This document shows positions 1-8,621 of a DNA stretch of 64,000 nt, piece by piece. A model generated the notes under the pieces. That model did not search any database. It was given only the letters and a program-made list of their open reading frames with translations, and was not told the origin of the DNA. Source of the DNA: Pseudomonadota bacterium (GTDB lineage Bacteria > Myxococcota_A > Polyangia > Polyangiales > Polyangiaceae); contig JAFAER010000207.1 in assembly GCA_023423895.1 (NCBI GenBank), positions 21,772 to 85,771 on the forward strand, in the 5' to 3' direction. Within the stretch, counting starts at the first letter, position 1. The number at the start of each line of letters is the position of its first letter. The translations under genes and the position numbers were made by a program.

Positions 1-1511
1 ACGGCCCGGTCGGTCTTGTCTTCGGTCGCGAGCGACCACGCTCGCATGCGCCGCGGTCCAACGACGCGCACGTCCTCCACCGGCCCGTAAGCCTTGCGCG
101 GGTCGAGCGTGCGCAAGAACGTCGATAGCACCTTGAAGTGCCGCGCGCGCTCCGGCGTCATCGGCTCGTCCGAGTCGATCTCGAACGGCGGAGCGCTATG
201 CGCCAGCGCGCCGGCGCCGGACATCGCGAGTGACCAGATGCCGACGTGCGTGTGCTCGTACGACGACTTGTCTTCCCCGCCGTAGCCGAACTCTCCGCAG
301 AACACGGGCTTGTCGTAGCTCCACGTCTCGCGGACCTTTCGCGTCATCGCGTCGCCCAGCGCGTGCGGGTCGTAGACCTCCTTGCCGTAGAGGTGCCACT
401 GGACCGTGTCGTTCAGCGGGCTCGCGTACCAAGGGCGCTCGTCGCCATCGAGATTCCAGTGGAGCCCGACCGGGCCGGCGGTCACGAGGTGACCGTACGG
501 ATCGAACGAGCGCCACGCTTTGCTCATGTGCTCCGCCCAGGGGATCCAGACGCTTTCGGCGATCGGGCCGTCCCACTCGGGCTCGTTCAACAGGTCGAGC
601 GCGAGGAGGCGAGGCGACGAGCCCCATCGATCGGCGATGTACCGGAGCTTCCGAATCGCTGCTGGGCGGAGCGCCGGGTCGAGGAAGAAGTCCTTGGGAG
701 CTTTCGCGGGGCCGCCGCGTGCCGTGCTGTACGGATTGTCTTCCCAGCTCCGCCAGGTCTCCGGCGCAGGCGTGAATCCGATCGAATACGCGACGAGCAC
801 CACGTCCACGTTGGCGGCCTCGGCGGCGTCGAAGATCGTGTCGAACGCCTCGGCCGTTCGCTCGTCGAACCGACCCGGTGCGCGCTCCAGACAGCCGATC
901 TGATAGCCCCCTGGCGTCGACTCGGACTCGCAGTCGGCGAAGATGAACACGCGGAGCGTCGACATGCCGTACGCGGCCATGCGCTCGATGTACGTCCGAG
1001 CATCGGTGTTCTCGTGGTTCCACGTCGGGTCGTAGACGTTGATCCGGTTCTCTCCGAGAATGAACGCCGTCGTTCCGTCTTCGTAGACGAGCCGGTGATG
1101 ATGTGTCGTGTCGACGCGGACGAAGCCGCGGCTCGTCGCTGGTGAGACGTCGAGCTCCCCGCGCTCGACCTCGGATGCACCCTCGCCGGCGCGGATCGAC
1201 CATCGATGCACGCCCGGCTCTCGCGGGGTGTAGCGGACCTTGAAGTGACCACGTGAAGGAAAGCCGCCGACCTTGATCACCTTCCCGGACGGCGCGGTGA
1301 AGCGGGCGTCGATGACGACGTCATCGGGATCGCGACCGCCCGTCGCCGCATCGAACGTGACCTCGTACCGCGTGTTGACGAAGCCTTTCGCACGCGCCGG
1401 TCCGGCCGCCTTCTCCGGTGTCGTCGAGCGCTGGACGGATGGGCGGCCGTTGCAGGCGGTCCCCACGACGACGCTCGCCGCGAGGGCCCACGGTACGAGA
1501 GAGGACCGCAT
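1..1511 (-). CDS. GH5-like glycoside hydrolase lipoprotein, C-terminus beyond window
   Basis: Reads leftward from an ATG at 1511 and is still open at base 1, so 503 codons are seen and the C-terminus is missing. The first 20 residues are a lipoprotein signal ending in GTAC, with Cys20 as the lipidation site. Residues about 45-125 look like the beta-sandwich that precedes some glycosidase barrels (DUF5060-like). The rest resembles a GH5/GH-A barrel: LDLLNEPEW gives the acid/base Glu310 and KPVFCGEFGYGG the nucleophile Glu407. It probably hydrolyses a polysaccharide or glycoside at the cell surface. The substrate cannot be read from the sequence. It stands about 100 bases downstream of the next leftward gene. 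Confidence 0.85.
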   Translation of the reverse strand, partial: MRSSLVPWALAASVVVGTACNGRPSVQRSTTPEKAAGPARAKGFVNTRYEVTFDAATGGRDPDDVVIDARFTAPSGKVIKVGGFPSRGHFKVRYTPREPGVHRWSIRAGEGASEVERGELDVSPATSRGFVRVDTTHHHRLVYEDGTTAFILGENRINVYDPTWNHENTDARTYIERMAAYGMSTLRVFIFADCESESTPGGYQIGCLERAPGRFDERTAEAFDTIFDAAEAANVDVVLVAYSIGFTPAPETWRSWEDNPYSTARGGPAKAPKDFFLDPALRPAAIRKLRYIADRWGSSPRLLALDLLNEPEWDGPIAESVWIPWAEHMSKAWRSFDPYGHLVTAGPVGLHWNLDGDERPWYASPLNDTVQWHLYGKEVYDPHALGDAMTRKVRETWSYDKPVFCGEFGYGGEDKSSYEHTHVGIWSLAMSGAGALAHSAPPFEIDSDEPMTPERARHFKVLSTFLRTLDPRKAYGPVEDVRVVGPRRMRAWSLATEDKTDRA

Positions 1512-1615
1512 CCCGCGCTTCGAAGCAATCGTTGCGCCGCTTCGTGGCGAGACGGCCGCGGCGGTATGCGCGACGCCAGCGACGCGCGGCGGCCAAAGCT
1601 GCCCCGCGAGTGACG

Positions 1616-2893
1616 TCAGCGCTCGGTCGCGGCGGAGCGCGCAGCGTTCACGGCATCTGCGTGGATGGCGACGAACGACGCGATGACGTCCGCGATCGCT
1701 CGAAGCTTGTCCCCGGCGCGACCGGGGATCCGTGCGAGAACGGCCGTTCCGAGCGCGCGGTCCTCGCGGCCGTCAGCGACGGTCTCGCAGAAGTGCGCCA
1801 GCGTTCCCACGCTGCCGTGCGCGATGTCCCTCGCCACGTGCCGCAGATCGAGATGCGCCGCGGGAAGCCATCCGCCTGTCGCCGCAAAGAGGTTCGTCTC
1901 GTAGCGACCCCAGGAGCAGATGACGTCGGTATCGCGAGCGAACGCGCGCCAGCGTGCACGAAGCTCCTCGGGCGTACCTCCCGCGCGGAGCGTAGCTTCA
2001 TCGAGCCGCGTGTGGCCCGTCGTTCCCGGCGCGATGGTGCGCCGCGGCGCGACCACGAAGTCGAGCGTCTCTCCCGTTGCCGGACGATACGCCACCCACT
2101 GGACCAGCTCGTCGCGGAGGTCCGGGTTCTGCGCGCGGACCGCATAGGGCCAGGCGTTGGCCTCTGCGGCGACACACACGACGTCCTCGAGACGTTCGCT
2201 GAGCACGCGGGGGACACGCATCCGCCGAACGCGCGCGCGGCGCTTGGCATGGCGGCTCGCGGTGCCACGAAAGCGCTCTTCGCAAGCGAGCTGGAAGTCG
2301 ATCATGGCGCGGAACGGAGCGAGGAGGGTGGCGAAGCGAGCCGCATCACCCTCGAGCGCCGTCAGCGCATGGACCAGCGCCTCGATTGTCGCGACCGACG
2401 CGTCGTCCGGCTCCTTTCGGATGCGGTATTCGCTCGGCTGCGGCGGTACGAACGCGTAGCGCGGCAGCGCCGCGAGCACCGGGTTGGTTCGCACCACCTT
2501 CTTGGTCTGCGACCAGGTCCCGTCGACGACGACGAGCGTGACCGGACCGGGCGGGGGCGACTTCGTGATGTCGATCGCGCCTTCGCCCGGATAGAGCAGG
2601 ATCGGCGGGCGTGCGGGATCGGAGAGGGCAGCGGCAAGCGCGGTCGAGCGGCTCCAGTCGATGCCGACGTGGAGCTCGGAGTTCGTCAGGCACAGGCTGG
2701 CCATGTGCGCGGTCCCGATCGCGACGTAGCGCTCGCGCGGGTGCTGCAGGAGCACGAGGCGCGTGCGGGTATCGACGGGCGTGATGTGCGCGCAATAGCA
2801 GCCTTCGGCCGGACGACGGCAGCGCTCGCAGACGGCGCGGCCCTCGTGAAGACGGTGTCGCTGGCGGTTCTGCTCGACCTCACTGCCCAACAT
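1616..2893 (-). CDS. DTW-domain protein with degenerate exonuclease-like C-terminal domain
   Basis: Residues 20-210 are a DTW domain, the family of tRNA-uridine aminocarboxypropyltransferases (TapT/TuaA), which make acp3U in tRNA from SAM. Visible features are a zinc-type C22-x2-C25...C32-x-C34 cluster, DGTW at 124-127 followed by SQTKKVV, YRIRKEP at 156-162 and the SVATIEA segment. Residues about 235-412 are an addition. The order VCVAAEAN, TGETLDFVVAP, ICSWGRYE, LDLRHVARD, GRAGDKLRAIAD resembles a DEDDh 3'-5' exonuclease fold, but the first catalytic Asp is Ala242 or Ala243, the second is Glu, and the motif His is missing. That part is therefore probably a non-catalytic RNA-binding or structural domain. 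DTW call confident; exonuclease-fold call is inference. Confidence 0.85.
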   Translation of the reverse strand: MLGSEVEQNRQRHRLHEGRAVCERCRRPAEGCYCAHITPVDTRTRLVLLQHPRERYVAIGTAHMASLCLTNSELHVGIDWSRSTALAAALSDPARPPILLYPGEGAIDITKSPPPGPVTLVVVDGTWSQTKKVVRTNPVLAALPRYAFVPPQPSEYRIRKEPDDASVATIEALVHALTALEGDAARFATLLAPFRAMIDFQLACEERFRGTASRHAKRRARVRRMRVPRVLSERLEDVVCVAAEANAWPYAVRAQNPDLRDELVQWVAYRPATGETLDFVVAPRRTIAPGTTGHTRLDEATLRAGGTPEELRARWRAFARDTDVICSWGRYETNLFAATGGWLPAAHLDLRHVARDIAHGSVGTLAHFCETVADGREDRALGTAVLARIPGRAGDKLRAIADVIASFVAIHADAVNAARSAATER

Positions 2894-2946
2894 TGCGGCG
2901 CATCATAGCGAAACGCGCGTCGCATTGTCGCGTCGGTCGGCAGCCG

Positions 2947-3897
2947 TCACTCCTCCGCGATCACGGCCGGGATGAGCGGCGGCGCGGGCTTCGACGGGAA
3001 GAGCTCCATCACGCTCTTCCGTCCGCTCCGCCAACCGGCGTCGTCCTCGTAAGGTGGAAGCGTGTCCGGAATGTTGCCCGGGATCTTCGGCGCGGAGCCG
3101 CTACCGAGGTGCGTACGCGCGACGACCTTGGGTTGTACGCGCTCGAACAACGACGGCGCCAACAGGTGGAGCAGCGAGAGGACGAAGGGCGTACCGCCGA
3201 CGAGGACCTCCCGGCGCGGCCGCTCCGCGCAGCGGACGATCGCTCGTGCGACCCGCTCCACGGAGTAGATCGGCGGCATCACCTTCATCTCGCGCCCCGT
3301 GTAGTTTGCGGCATGGTCGAACAGCGGCGTATCCACGCTCGCTGGCGCGACGATGCATGCATCGATTTTGGTTCCCACGAGCTCCTGTCGGAGCGCCGCG
3401 TTCATGGCGTGGATCGCGTGCTTGCTCGCGCAATACGCCGACGCTTGCGCATACGGGACCTTGCCCGCCACGGAACCGACGGAGATGAGCGTGCCGGAGC
3501 CCTGCTTGCGGAACTGAGTGACGGCTGCCTTGGCACCGTGGAAGTACCCCATCACGTTCGTTTCGAGCAGTCCGCGCACGAGCTCCGAGGGGACCTGGTC
3601 GAGATTCCCCATCATGTACGTCGCTGCGTCGTTCACCCAGACGTCGATCCGGCCGAATCGTGCGACGGCGGCGTCACGAAGCGCGAGGACCTGCGACTCG
3701 TCACGTACGTCCGTCGGGACGGCGATCGCCTCGCTACCCAGCTCGATGCAGCGGCGCGTGACGTCCTGGAGCGCACCAGACGAGCGTGCGGCGAGTACGA
3801 GCTTCGCGCGCCGTCGCGCGAACATCTTCGCGGCGACACGCCCGATGCCGCTCGACGCTCCCGTGAGCACCACGACCGCTCCCTCGAGGTTCTTCAT
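2947..3897 (-). CDS. SDR-family NAD(P)-dependent oxidoreductase
   Basis: Classical short-chain dehydrogenase/reductase with the cofactor motif TGASSGIG near residue 12, an NDA segment, a catalytic Ser in LISVGSVAG and the YCASK active-site Tyr/Lys. Its 316 residues are longer than a core SDR (about 250) because of a C-terminal tail rich in Pro and basic residues, as in the membrane-associated SDRs often called short-chain dehydrogenases of lipid or retinol type. The start is placed at ATG 3897 because a GGAGGAG ribosome site lies just upstream. An in-frame start at 3975 would add 26 low-complexity residues. The substrate is unknown. It is separated from the DTW gene by about 50 bases and reads towards it. 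Confidence 0.9.
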   Translation of the reverse strand: MKNLEGAVVVLTGASSGIGRVAAKMFARRRAKLVLAARSSGALQDVTRRCIELGSEAIAVPTDVRDESQVLALRDAAVARFGRIDVWVNDAATYMMGNLDQVPSELVRGLLETNVMGYFHGAKAAVTQFRKQGSGTLISVGSVAGKVPYAQASAYCASKHAIHAMNAALRQELVGTKIDACIVAPASVDTPLFDHAANYTGREMKVMPPIYSVERVARAIVRCAERPRREVLVGGTPFVLSLLHLLAPSLFERVQPKVVARTHLGSGSAPKIPGNIPDTLPPYEDDAGWRSGRKSVMELFPSKPAPPLIPAVIAEE

Positions 3898-4235
3898 CGC
3901 TCCTCCTCCGCTCGCACGTTTGCGAGGACGCGCGATCGTGCAACCGTCGAGCCCATCGTCCGGGCGGGCAGGCATGCGTGCCGTGATGCGATGCGACGCG
4001 CTGCGTGTGGCGACGGGCTACGCTGGGCCGAGCGCGCGCGCCCGCGGTGCGACGCGTGGAAGAACGAGCGGTCTCGGCGCGGGGAGCCGCCTTCCTCGGG
4101 CACCGCCGAAAGCTCGGCGCGCGCACGCTCTGTCCGCGCTGCGGCGTGAGGCTCGAATCCTTCGTCCTTGGTGGCCGCACGACCAAGACGCGATGTCAGG
4201 CGGCCGCGGTGCGGAGCGCCGTCCGCGCAAATCCA
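3898..4235. other. 338-base gap with a possible Fpg/Nei zinc-finger remnant
   Basis: Lies between the SDR start and the end of the receiver-kinase gene. No complete gene is seen. On the + strand, 4131-4199 reads CPRCGVRLESFVLGGRTTK and then TRCQ, which closely follows the C-terminal zinc finger of Fpg/Nei DNA glycosylases (CPRCG...GGR..T..CPRCQ) with one Cys and two residues missing. The rest of the glycosylase is not recognisable upstream, so this would be a decayed 3' end or chance. Confidence 0.3.
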
Positions 4236-5642
4236 TCAGCTCGATGCGTCGCTTCGCTCGCTGCTCGACGACGACGCGGGTGCTTCCTGCTCCGGGATCG
4301 TCGCCATCGCGATGGTCTCGCCGGAGTCGAGCTCCGTGCGGGCGAAGCCGCGCGCCCGGTGGTCCGCCGGCGGCGTCGACGACGTGATGCTCGGCCGTGC
4401 TTCGGCGCAGGCTGCGCTCAGCGACGATGCGAGCTCCTCTGGTGTCTGATGGCGATCCTGAGGTTTCCGCGCGCACGCCTTCGCGAACCACGCGTCGATC
4501 GCCGGCGGAAGCGCCGGATTCAAGGTAGAGGGGACGGGAAGCGGCGCGACGCAGATGCTCTTCATGATGTCGGAGATCGAGTCGCCGTCGAAGGGCACGT
4601 TCCCGGTCAGCGCGGTGAACGCGGTGGCGGCGAGACCCCACAGATCGAGCGCGGGATTCGGAGGCGCCTGGGCGCGGAGGTGCTCCGGCGTCATGTAGCT
4701 CGGGGTACCCGAGATGAGACCGCCTTCGGTTGCCTGCGCGCCCATGCGCGAGCGCGCGAGACCGAAGTCGACGAGCTTTGCGCCACCGTGCGGACGATCG
4801 GGTTCGTCGACGAGCAGGATGTTCTCCGGCTTGATGTCACGGTGGATGATCCCGCGCGCATGGGCATCACCGAGCGCGCGCGCGATCTGCTCCACGAAGG
4901 ACGCGACCTCGACCGGCGGGAGCGGGCCGATCCTGTCGATGCGATCGCCCAGCGACTCGCCAGCGAGGTACTCCATGACCAGATACGGCGCGCCGTCGTG
5001 CGCGACTCCGTGGTCGTACACCCGGACGATGTGCTCGCTTCGCAGCTGCGCGGCCGCGCGTGCCTCGCGCTCGAAGCTCGCGTAGTCGGGCGTCTCGGCG
5101 AGACCCGGCTTCATGAACTTGATGGCGACGTTGATCCCGAGCGAAAGGTGGACGCCCAGCCACACGCTGGCCATCCCGCCTTCGGCGATCTGCTTCTCGA
5201 GACGATACTTGCCGCCGAGTGTCGAACCGCTCGGAGGAGCGCGATGCGTCGGCATGGCCGCCGCCGCGCGGCTCGTCTGGAAGGTGACGCCTTTTGCGAG
5301 CCGCAGCTGGAGCTCGCGAGGGTGAAACGGCTTGGACAGGAAGTCGTCTGCGCCGGCTTCGAGCGCCTCGATCAGGTCGGCCTTCTCTTGCCGGCCCGTC
5401 AGCATCAACACGTAGACGTCTTCGCCGTGTGGCGTCGTCCGGAGGAGCCGGCATACCTCGAGTCCGGCAAGTCCGGGCATGTCCCAGTCGAGCACCACGA
5501 TCCGCGGTGCATCCTCGTTCCGGAGGACGCGCCACGCCTCGATGCCGTCGCGAGCCGTCGTCACCTCGTAGCCCCACCCCCGCAGACACCGTTCAAGGAC
5601 GCTGAGGATCCCTTGATCGTCGTCCGCCGCCAGTACGCGCAT
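4236..5642 (-). CDS. Response-regulator receiver / Ser-Thr protein kinase fusion
   Basis: Residues 1-115 form a CheY-like receiver with the acidic pocket D7-D9, phospho-acceptor Asp52 in VLDWDMPG, Thr in MLTG and Lys104 in SKPF. A short linker leads to a Hanks-type kinase, about 145-420, with the EGGMASV glycine loop, Lys175 (AIKF), HRDIKPEN at 267-274, DFG at 292-294 and a YMTPE segment in place of the usual APE. The last 50 residues are a Ser/Ala/Glu-rich tail. No transmembrane segment is visible, so it should be cytoplasmic. It joins two-component input directly to Ser/Thr phosphorylation; the cognate histidine kinase is not in the window. Start ATG 5642 is preferred; a GTG two codons upstream is possible. 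Confidence 0.92.
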   Translation of the reverse strand: MRVLAADDDQGILSVLERCLRGWGYEVTTARDGIEAWRVLRNEDAPRIVVLDWDMPGLAGLEVCRLLRTTPHGEDVYVLMLTGRQEKADLIEALEAGADDFLSKPFHPRELQLRLAKGVTFQTSRAAAAMPTHRAPPSGSTLGGKYRLEKQIAEGGMASVWLGVHLSLGINVAIKFMKPGLAETPDYASFEREARAAAQLRSEHIVRVYDHGVAHDGAPYLVMEYLAGESLGDRIDRIGPLPPVEVASFVEQIARALGDAHARGIIHRDIKPENILLVDEPDRPHGGAKLVDFGLARSRMGAQATEGGLISGTPSYMTPEHLRAQAPPNPALDLWGLAATAFTALTGNVPFDGDSISDIMKSICVAPLPVPSTLNPALPPAIDAWFAKACARKPQDRHQTPEELASSLSAACAEARPSITSSTPPADHRARGFARTELDSGETIAMATIPEQEAPASSSSSERSDASS

Positions 5643-5795
5643 GGTCACACCGTACGACGGGAGCCGGCCTATCTCAACCGATGGATAGCGGCGAATTCGT
5701 CGTTTTCGCCTCGTCTCGCCTCGTCTCGCTCCACGGACGTGATTGCCGTCCGTTCAGGGTGGACCGCGGCCGTCAGGCCGACCGCAAGCTCGGCT

Positions 5796-7172
5796 TCATT
5801 TGTCCCGCACGCAGCGTCCGCCGGCCTTCCCGTATTTCCGCATGATGGGGGCGGTCCACGGGTCGTCCTCCGACGCGAACGGGAGGTCGTGCCCTTCCCA
5901 CGCTCCGTTTCGGCCCCAGGTCACCTCGCGGTCGTCGGGATGTTGTCCGCGAGAGCCGGTGATGGTCGACGTCAGGTCGAACACGTTGCCCGCGAGGTCT
6001 GCATGCCCGAACGGACCGTTGCCCTTCGGGAACCGACCCGGCGCCGAGATGTGGGCCGAGTAGTCCGGGTAGAACGTGTTCGGGTAGGGCGTCGACGGGT
6101 ACGCATAGCTGTACTTCCAGTTCGCGTAGGTCGGATCGCCGACCTCACCCTTGCTGTTGTTCGGGACGACGGCGTATTCGCCGTACTTGCCTGACGGCTC
6201 GGGTGAGCCGGATCGGGGGCCGAACACGTCGCCCGGGTACAGGTAGCCAACGGGCGCCGGCGTGTTTCCCCACGGGAACTTGTGATTCTTCGGATCGCCG
6301 CCGTGCCACGCGAAGCGCGTCTCCTCGTAGGTCGGCAGGCGCGAGCCGGGCCAGTCCCACTCGCAGAACGCCATCAGCATGATGGCTGTCACGCAGTTGA
6401 GCGCCTTGGCGTCGAGGATGTCCTGCGTGTACTTGTGCGGAATGTCCCCGAGGACGTCGCGCTGGACGTCATCGGGCAGGCGATACGTGTGCGTGCCGTT
6501 CCCGTCGATCTGGCATCCGTAGCGGAACGGCTGGCCGTCGCGGCCGACCTTGTCGAGGAGCGCCGTTCCTCCGAGCTGGTGCCACACGCTCGAGTGGAGC
6601 CTCCGGAAGCCGTTTGCCGCGTTCGCAAGCGCCGGATCGACGTCCCACCCGTTCGGAACGAAGTCGTCCCAGACCGGATCCCAGCCCACTGGGCGACGCT
6701 CCCGGACGAACTTGCGGACGTTCCCGTTCACGGCGTCGAGGAACACGCGGAAGCGGCCCGCGGTGACGTGGTACTTGTCCATCGCGACGGGGTTGTTCGG
6801 CAGCGGCAGATCGAGCGACGTGCAGCAGCTCTCGTGTCGGGCCGCCGGGTCGTCCGGCTCGCCGCCTCCGCACGTGTCACCGCCGTAGTGCGGGGTGCAG
6901 CTGGGTCGATCGATGCAGACCTTCTGGTAGCTGCAAGCGTTGGTCGCGCAGTCCGCATTCGTGGAGCACTTCTTCCCGACGGCGCAGCGGGGAGCATTCG
7001 ATCGACCGCCGCAGTCGACATCGCTCTCGTCGCCGTTCTGGATCCGGTCATCGGGGCGTCCCGGCCCGGAGGTCGCACTCGGATCGGTCGGGGCCGTGCC
7101 CGTGATGGACGCGTCCGTCGAACACGCCGCTGCGACGAACGCCGTCACGATCCCAGCCAGGTAGGTCCTCAT
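5796..7172 (-). CDS. Formylglycine-generating-enzyme (SUMF1)-fold lipoprotein
   Basis: 458 residues. Starts MRTYLAGIVTAFVAAAC, a lipoprotein signal with Cys17. Residues about 45-110 are a cysteine-rich segment of the myxobacterial NGDES-DVDCGG...C...DC...C type. From about 125 to the end it follows the FGE-sulfatase/SUMF1 fold: VAMDKYHVTAGRFRVFLDAV, CEWDWPGSRLPTYEETRFAWHGG, FPWGNTP, GPFGHADLAGNVFDLTS and GRCVRDK at the C-terminus. In aerobic FGEs two late cysteines oxidise a sulfatase Cys; here only the final Cys is clear, so catalysis is doubtful and a binding role (as in other FGE-fold lipoproteins) is more likely. A GAGG ribosome site precedes ATG 7172. It is divergent from the aldo/keto reductase, with a 10+10 base palindrome between them. 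Confidence 0.85.
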   Translation of the reverse strand: MRTYLAGIVTAFVAAACSTDASITGTAPTDPSATSGPGRPDDRIQNGDESDVDCGGRSNAPRCAVGKKCSTNADCATNACSYQKVCIDRPSCTPHYGGDTCGGGEPDDPAARHESCCTSLDLPLPNNPVAMDKYHVTAGRFRVFLDAVNGNVRKFVRERRPVGWDPVWDDFVPNGWDVDPALANAANGFRRLHSSVWHQLGGTALLDKVGRDGQPFRYGCQIDGNGTHTYRLPDDVQRDVLGDIPHKYTQDILDAKALNCVTAIMLMAFCEWDWPGSRLPTYEETRFAWHGGDPKNHKFPWGNTPAPVGYLYPGDVFGPRSGSPEPSGKYGEYAVVPNNSKGEVGDPTYANWKYSYAYPSTPYPNTFYPDYSAHISAPGRFPKGNGPFGHADLAGNVFDLTSTITGSRGQHPDDREVTWGRNGAWEGHDLPFASEDDPWTAPIMRKYGKAGGRCVRDK

Positions 7173-7264
7173 CTCGAATCCTCGCGGACCCCTCCGAGAG
7201 GTCCAGCGGCCTCTCGAGCAAGACCCGAGCGAGCACGAGGACGGTGCCGCTGCGATCAGCCAAG

Positions 7265-7285
7265 ATGCCGTCGAATCGACGGCAT
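7265..7285. promoter_or_regulatory. Perfect 21-base palindrome, likely operator
   Basis: Arms ATGCCGTCGA (7265-7274) and TCGACGGCAT (7276-7285) are exact inverted copies around one A. It sits in the 272-base divergent region between the FGE-fold lipoprotein (start 7172) and the aldo/keto reductase (start 7445). The size and symmetry suit a dimeric repressor or activator that could act on both promoters. No regulator gene is adjacent. Confidence 0.5.
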
Positions 7286-7444
7286 TCGCGCCGGCGCGGC
7301 AGCTCGTCGCGCGCCGATCGGGACGCGGATGCAGCAAGCGTGGCGACAATGCCTGTCGCTGGCTGCTGCGGGCGGGGGGGCCGATACCCGAACGTGGAAA
7401 GCGCCCTGGCGTGGACTGGTATGCGGACTGCAGCCGGTGCGGCC

Positions 7445-8500
7445 ATGACCGATACCCGTCGCATCCCTCGGCGCACCTTTCTCGGCGTGGCAGGCGTGGT
7501 CGCGCTCTCCGCGTGCAAGCGCAAGGACGTCGGCAGCGGCGCACCCGCGCTGCACGAAGGGACGGTGGCGCGGTCGCCGAGAGGCGAGGACATGGTTGCT
7601 CAGCGGCCGCTCGGGAAGACGGGCGTGAACGTCTCCATGGTCGGTCTCGGCGGCTACCACCTCGGAAACGTCGGCGACGAGAAGGAAGCTGCACGCATGG
7701 TGCACGCCGCGATCGAGCGCGGCATGACCTTCATGGACAACTGCTGGGACTATCACGACGGCAAGAGTGAAGAGTGGATGGGCAAGGCCCTCGCGCAGGA
7801 CGGCTACCGTCAGAAGGCGTTCCTGATGACGAAGGTCGACGGGCGGACGAAGAAGGCCGCGGCCGATCAGCTCGAAGAGTCACTTCGTCGCCTGCGCACG
7901 GACACCATCGAGCTCGTCCAGCTGCACGAGATCATCCGCGACAGCGACCCCGAACGGTGCTTCGCGCCCGGTGGAGCGATCGAGGCCATGATCGACGCGA
8001 GGCGCGCGGGGAAGCTTCGCTTCATCGGCTTCACCGGGCACAAGGATCCGAGCATCCATCTCGCGATGCTGAAGGCCGCCGACGCGCACGGCTTCGCGTT
8101 CGACGCGGTGCAGATGCCGCTCAACGTCCTCGACGCGCACTACCGCAGCTTCGAGCAGATGGTCCTCCCAGTCCTCGTGCAGAAGGGGATCGGCGTGCTC
8201 GGGATGAAGCCCATGTCGGCGGGCAAGATCATCGAGACGAAGAAGGTGACCCCGATCGAGTGCCTTCACTATGCGATGAGCCTTCCCACGTCCGTCGTCA
8301 TCACGGGTTGCGACAGCATGGAGATCCTCGAACAGGCGATCGTCGCGGCGACGACCTACGAGCCCATGCCCGCGGAGAAGGTGACGGCGCTCCTCGACCG
8401 GACCCGCGAGCTCGCCATGGGCGGCAAGCTCGAGCTGTTCAAGACGACGACCGAGCACGACGGGACTGTGCGGCACCCCGAGTGGCTCGAGTCCGCCTGA
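7445..8500 (+). CDS. Tat-exported aldo/keto reductase
   Basis: 351 residues. The N-terminus TRRIPRRTFLGVAGVVALSAC combines a twin-arginine motif (PRRTFLG) with a lipobox Cys24, so the folded enzyme is probably exported and lipid-anchored. The AKR barrel begins at about residue 50 (RPLGKTGVNVSMVGLGGYHLG). Tetrad positions are visible: Asp and Tyr in FMDNCWDYHDGKSEEWMGKAL, Lys in FLMTKVDG and His in VQLHEI. The late segment PTSVVITGCDSMEILEQA is the usual cofactor-binding stretch. Tat export fits a protein that binds its nicotinamide cofactor before transport. The start at 7445 is chosen because it opens exactly at the Tat signal; the frame is open further upstream. The substrate is unknown. 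Confidence 0.9.
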   Translation: MTDTRRIPRRTFLGVAGVVALSACKRKDVGSGAPALHEGTVARSPRGEDMVAQRPLGKTGVNVSMVGLGGYHLGNVGDEKEAARMVHAAIERGMTFMDNCWDYHDGKSEEWMGKALAQDGYRQKAFLMTKVDGRTKKAAADQLEESLRRLRTDTIELVQLHEIIRDSDPERCFAPGGAIEAMIDARRAGKLRFIGFTGHKDPSIHLAMLKAADAHGFAFDAVQMPLNVLDAHYRSFEQMVLPVLVQKGIGVLGMKPMSAGKIIETKKVTPIECLHYAMSLPTSVVITGCDSMEILEQAIVAATTYEPMPAEKVTALLDRTRELAMGGKLELFKTTTEHDGTVRHPEWLESA

Positions 8501-8519
8501 CGCAGGCACGCACGCCCCC

Positions 8520-8559
8520 GAGAAGCGGAGAAGCGGAGAAGCGGAGAAGCGGAGAAGGG
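8520..8559. repeat. 8-base tandem repeat, five copies
   Basis: GAGAAGCG is repeated four times, followed by a fifth copy GAGAAGGG, in the 165-base gap after the aldo/keto reductase. It is non-coding. A unit of 8 is not a multiple of 3, which fits a spacer where slippage is tolerated. Confidence 0.9.
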
Positions 8560-8621
8560 GAAGCGCGTTGCGGACGGCGGCCGCGTCGCCAGAAATTTGC
8601 GCTTTGGGCGGGGTTGTGTGG

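Noticed and set aside
4005..6194. A 729-codon open frame on the + strand
   Set aside because: It lies antisense to the receiver-kinase gene, is Arg-rich with no domain, and reflects the high-GC codon bias of the true gene.
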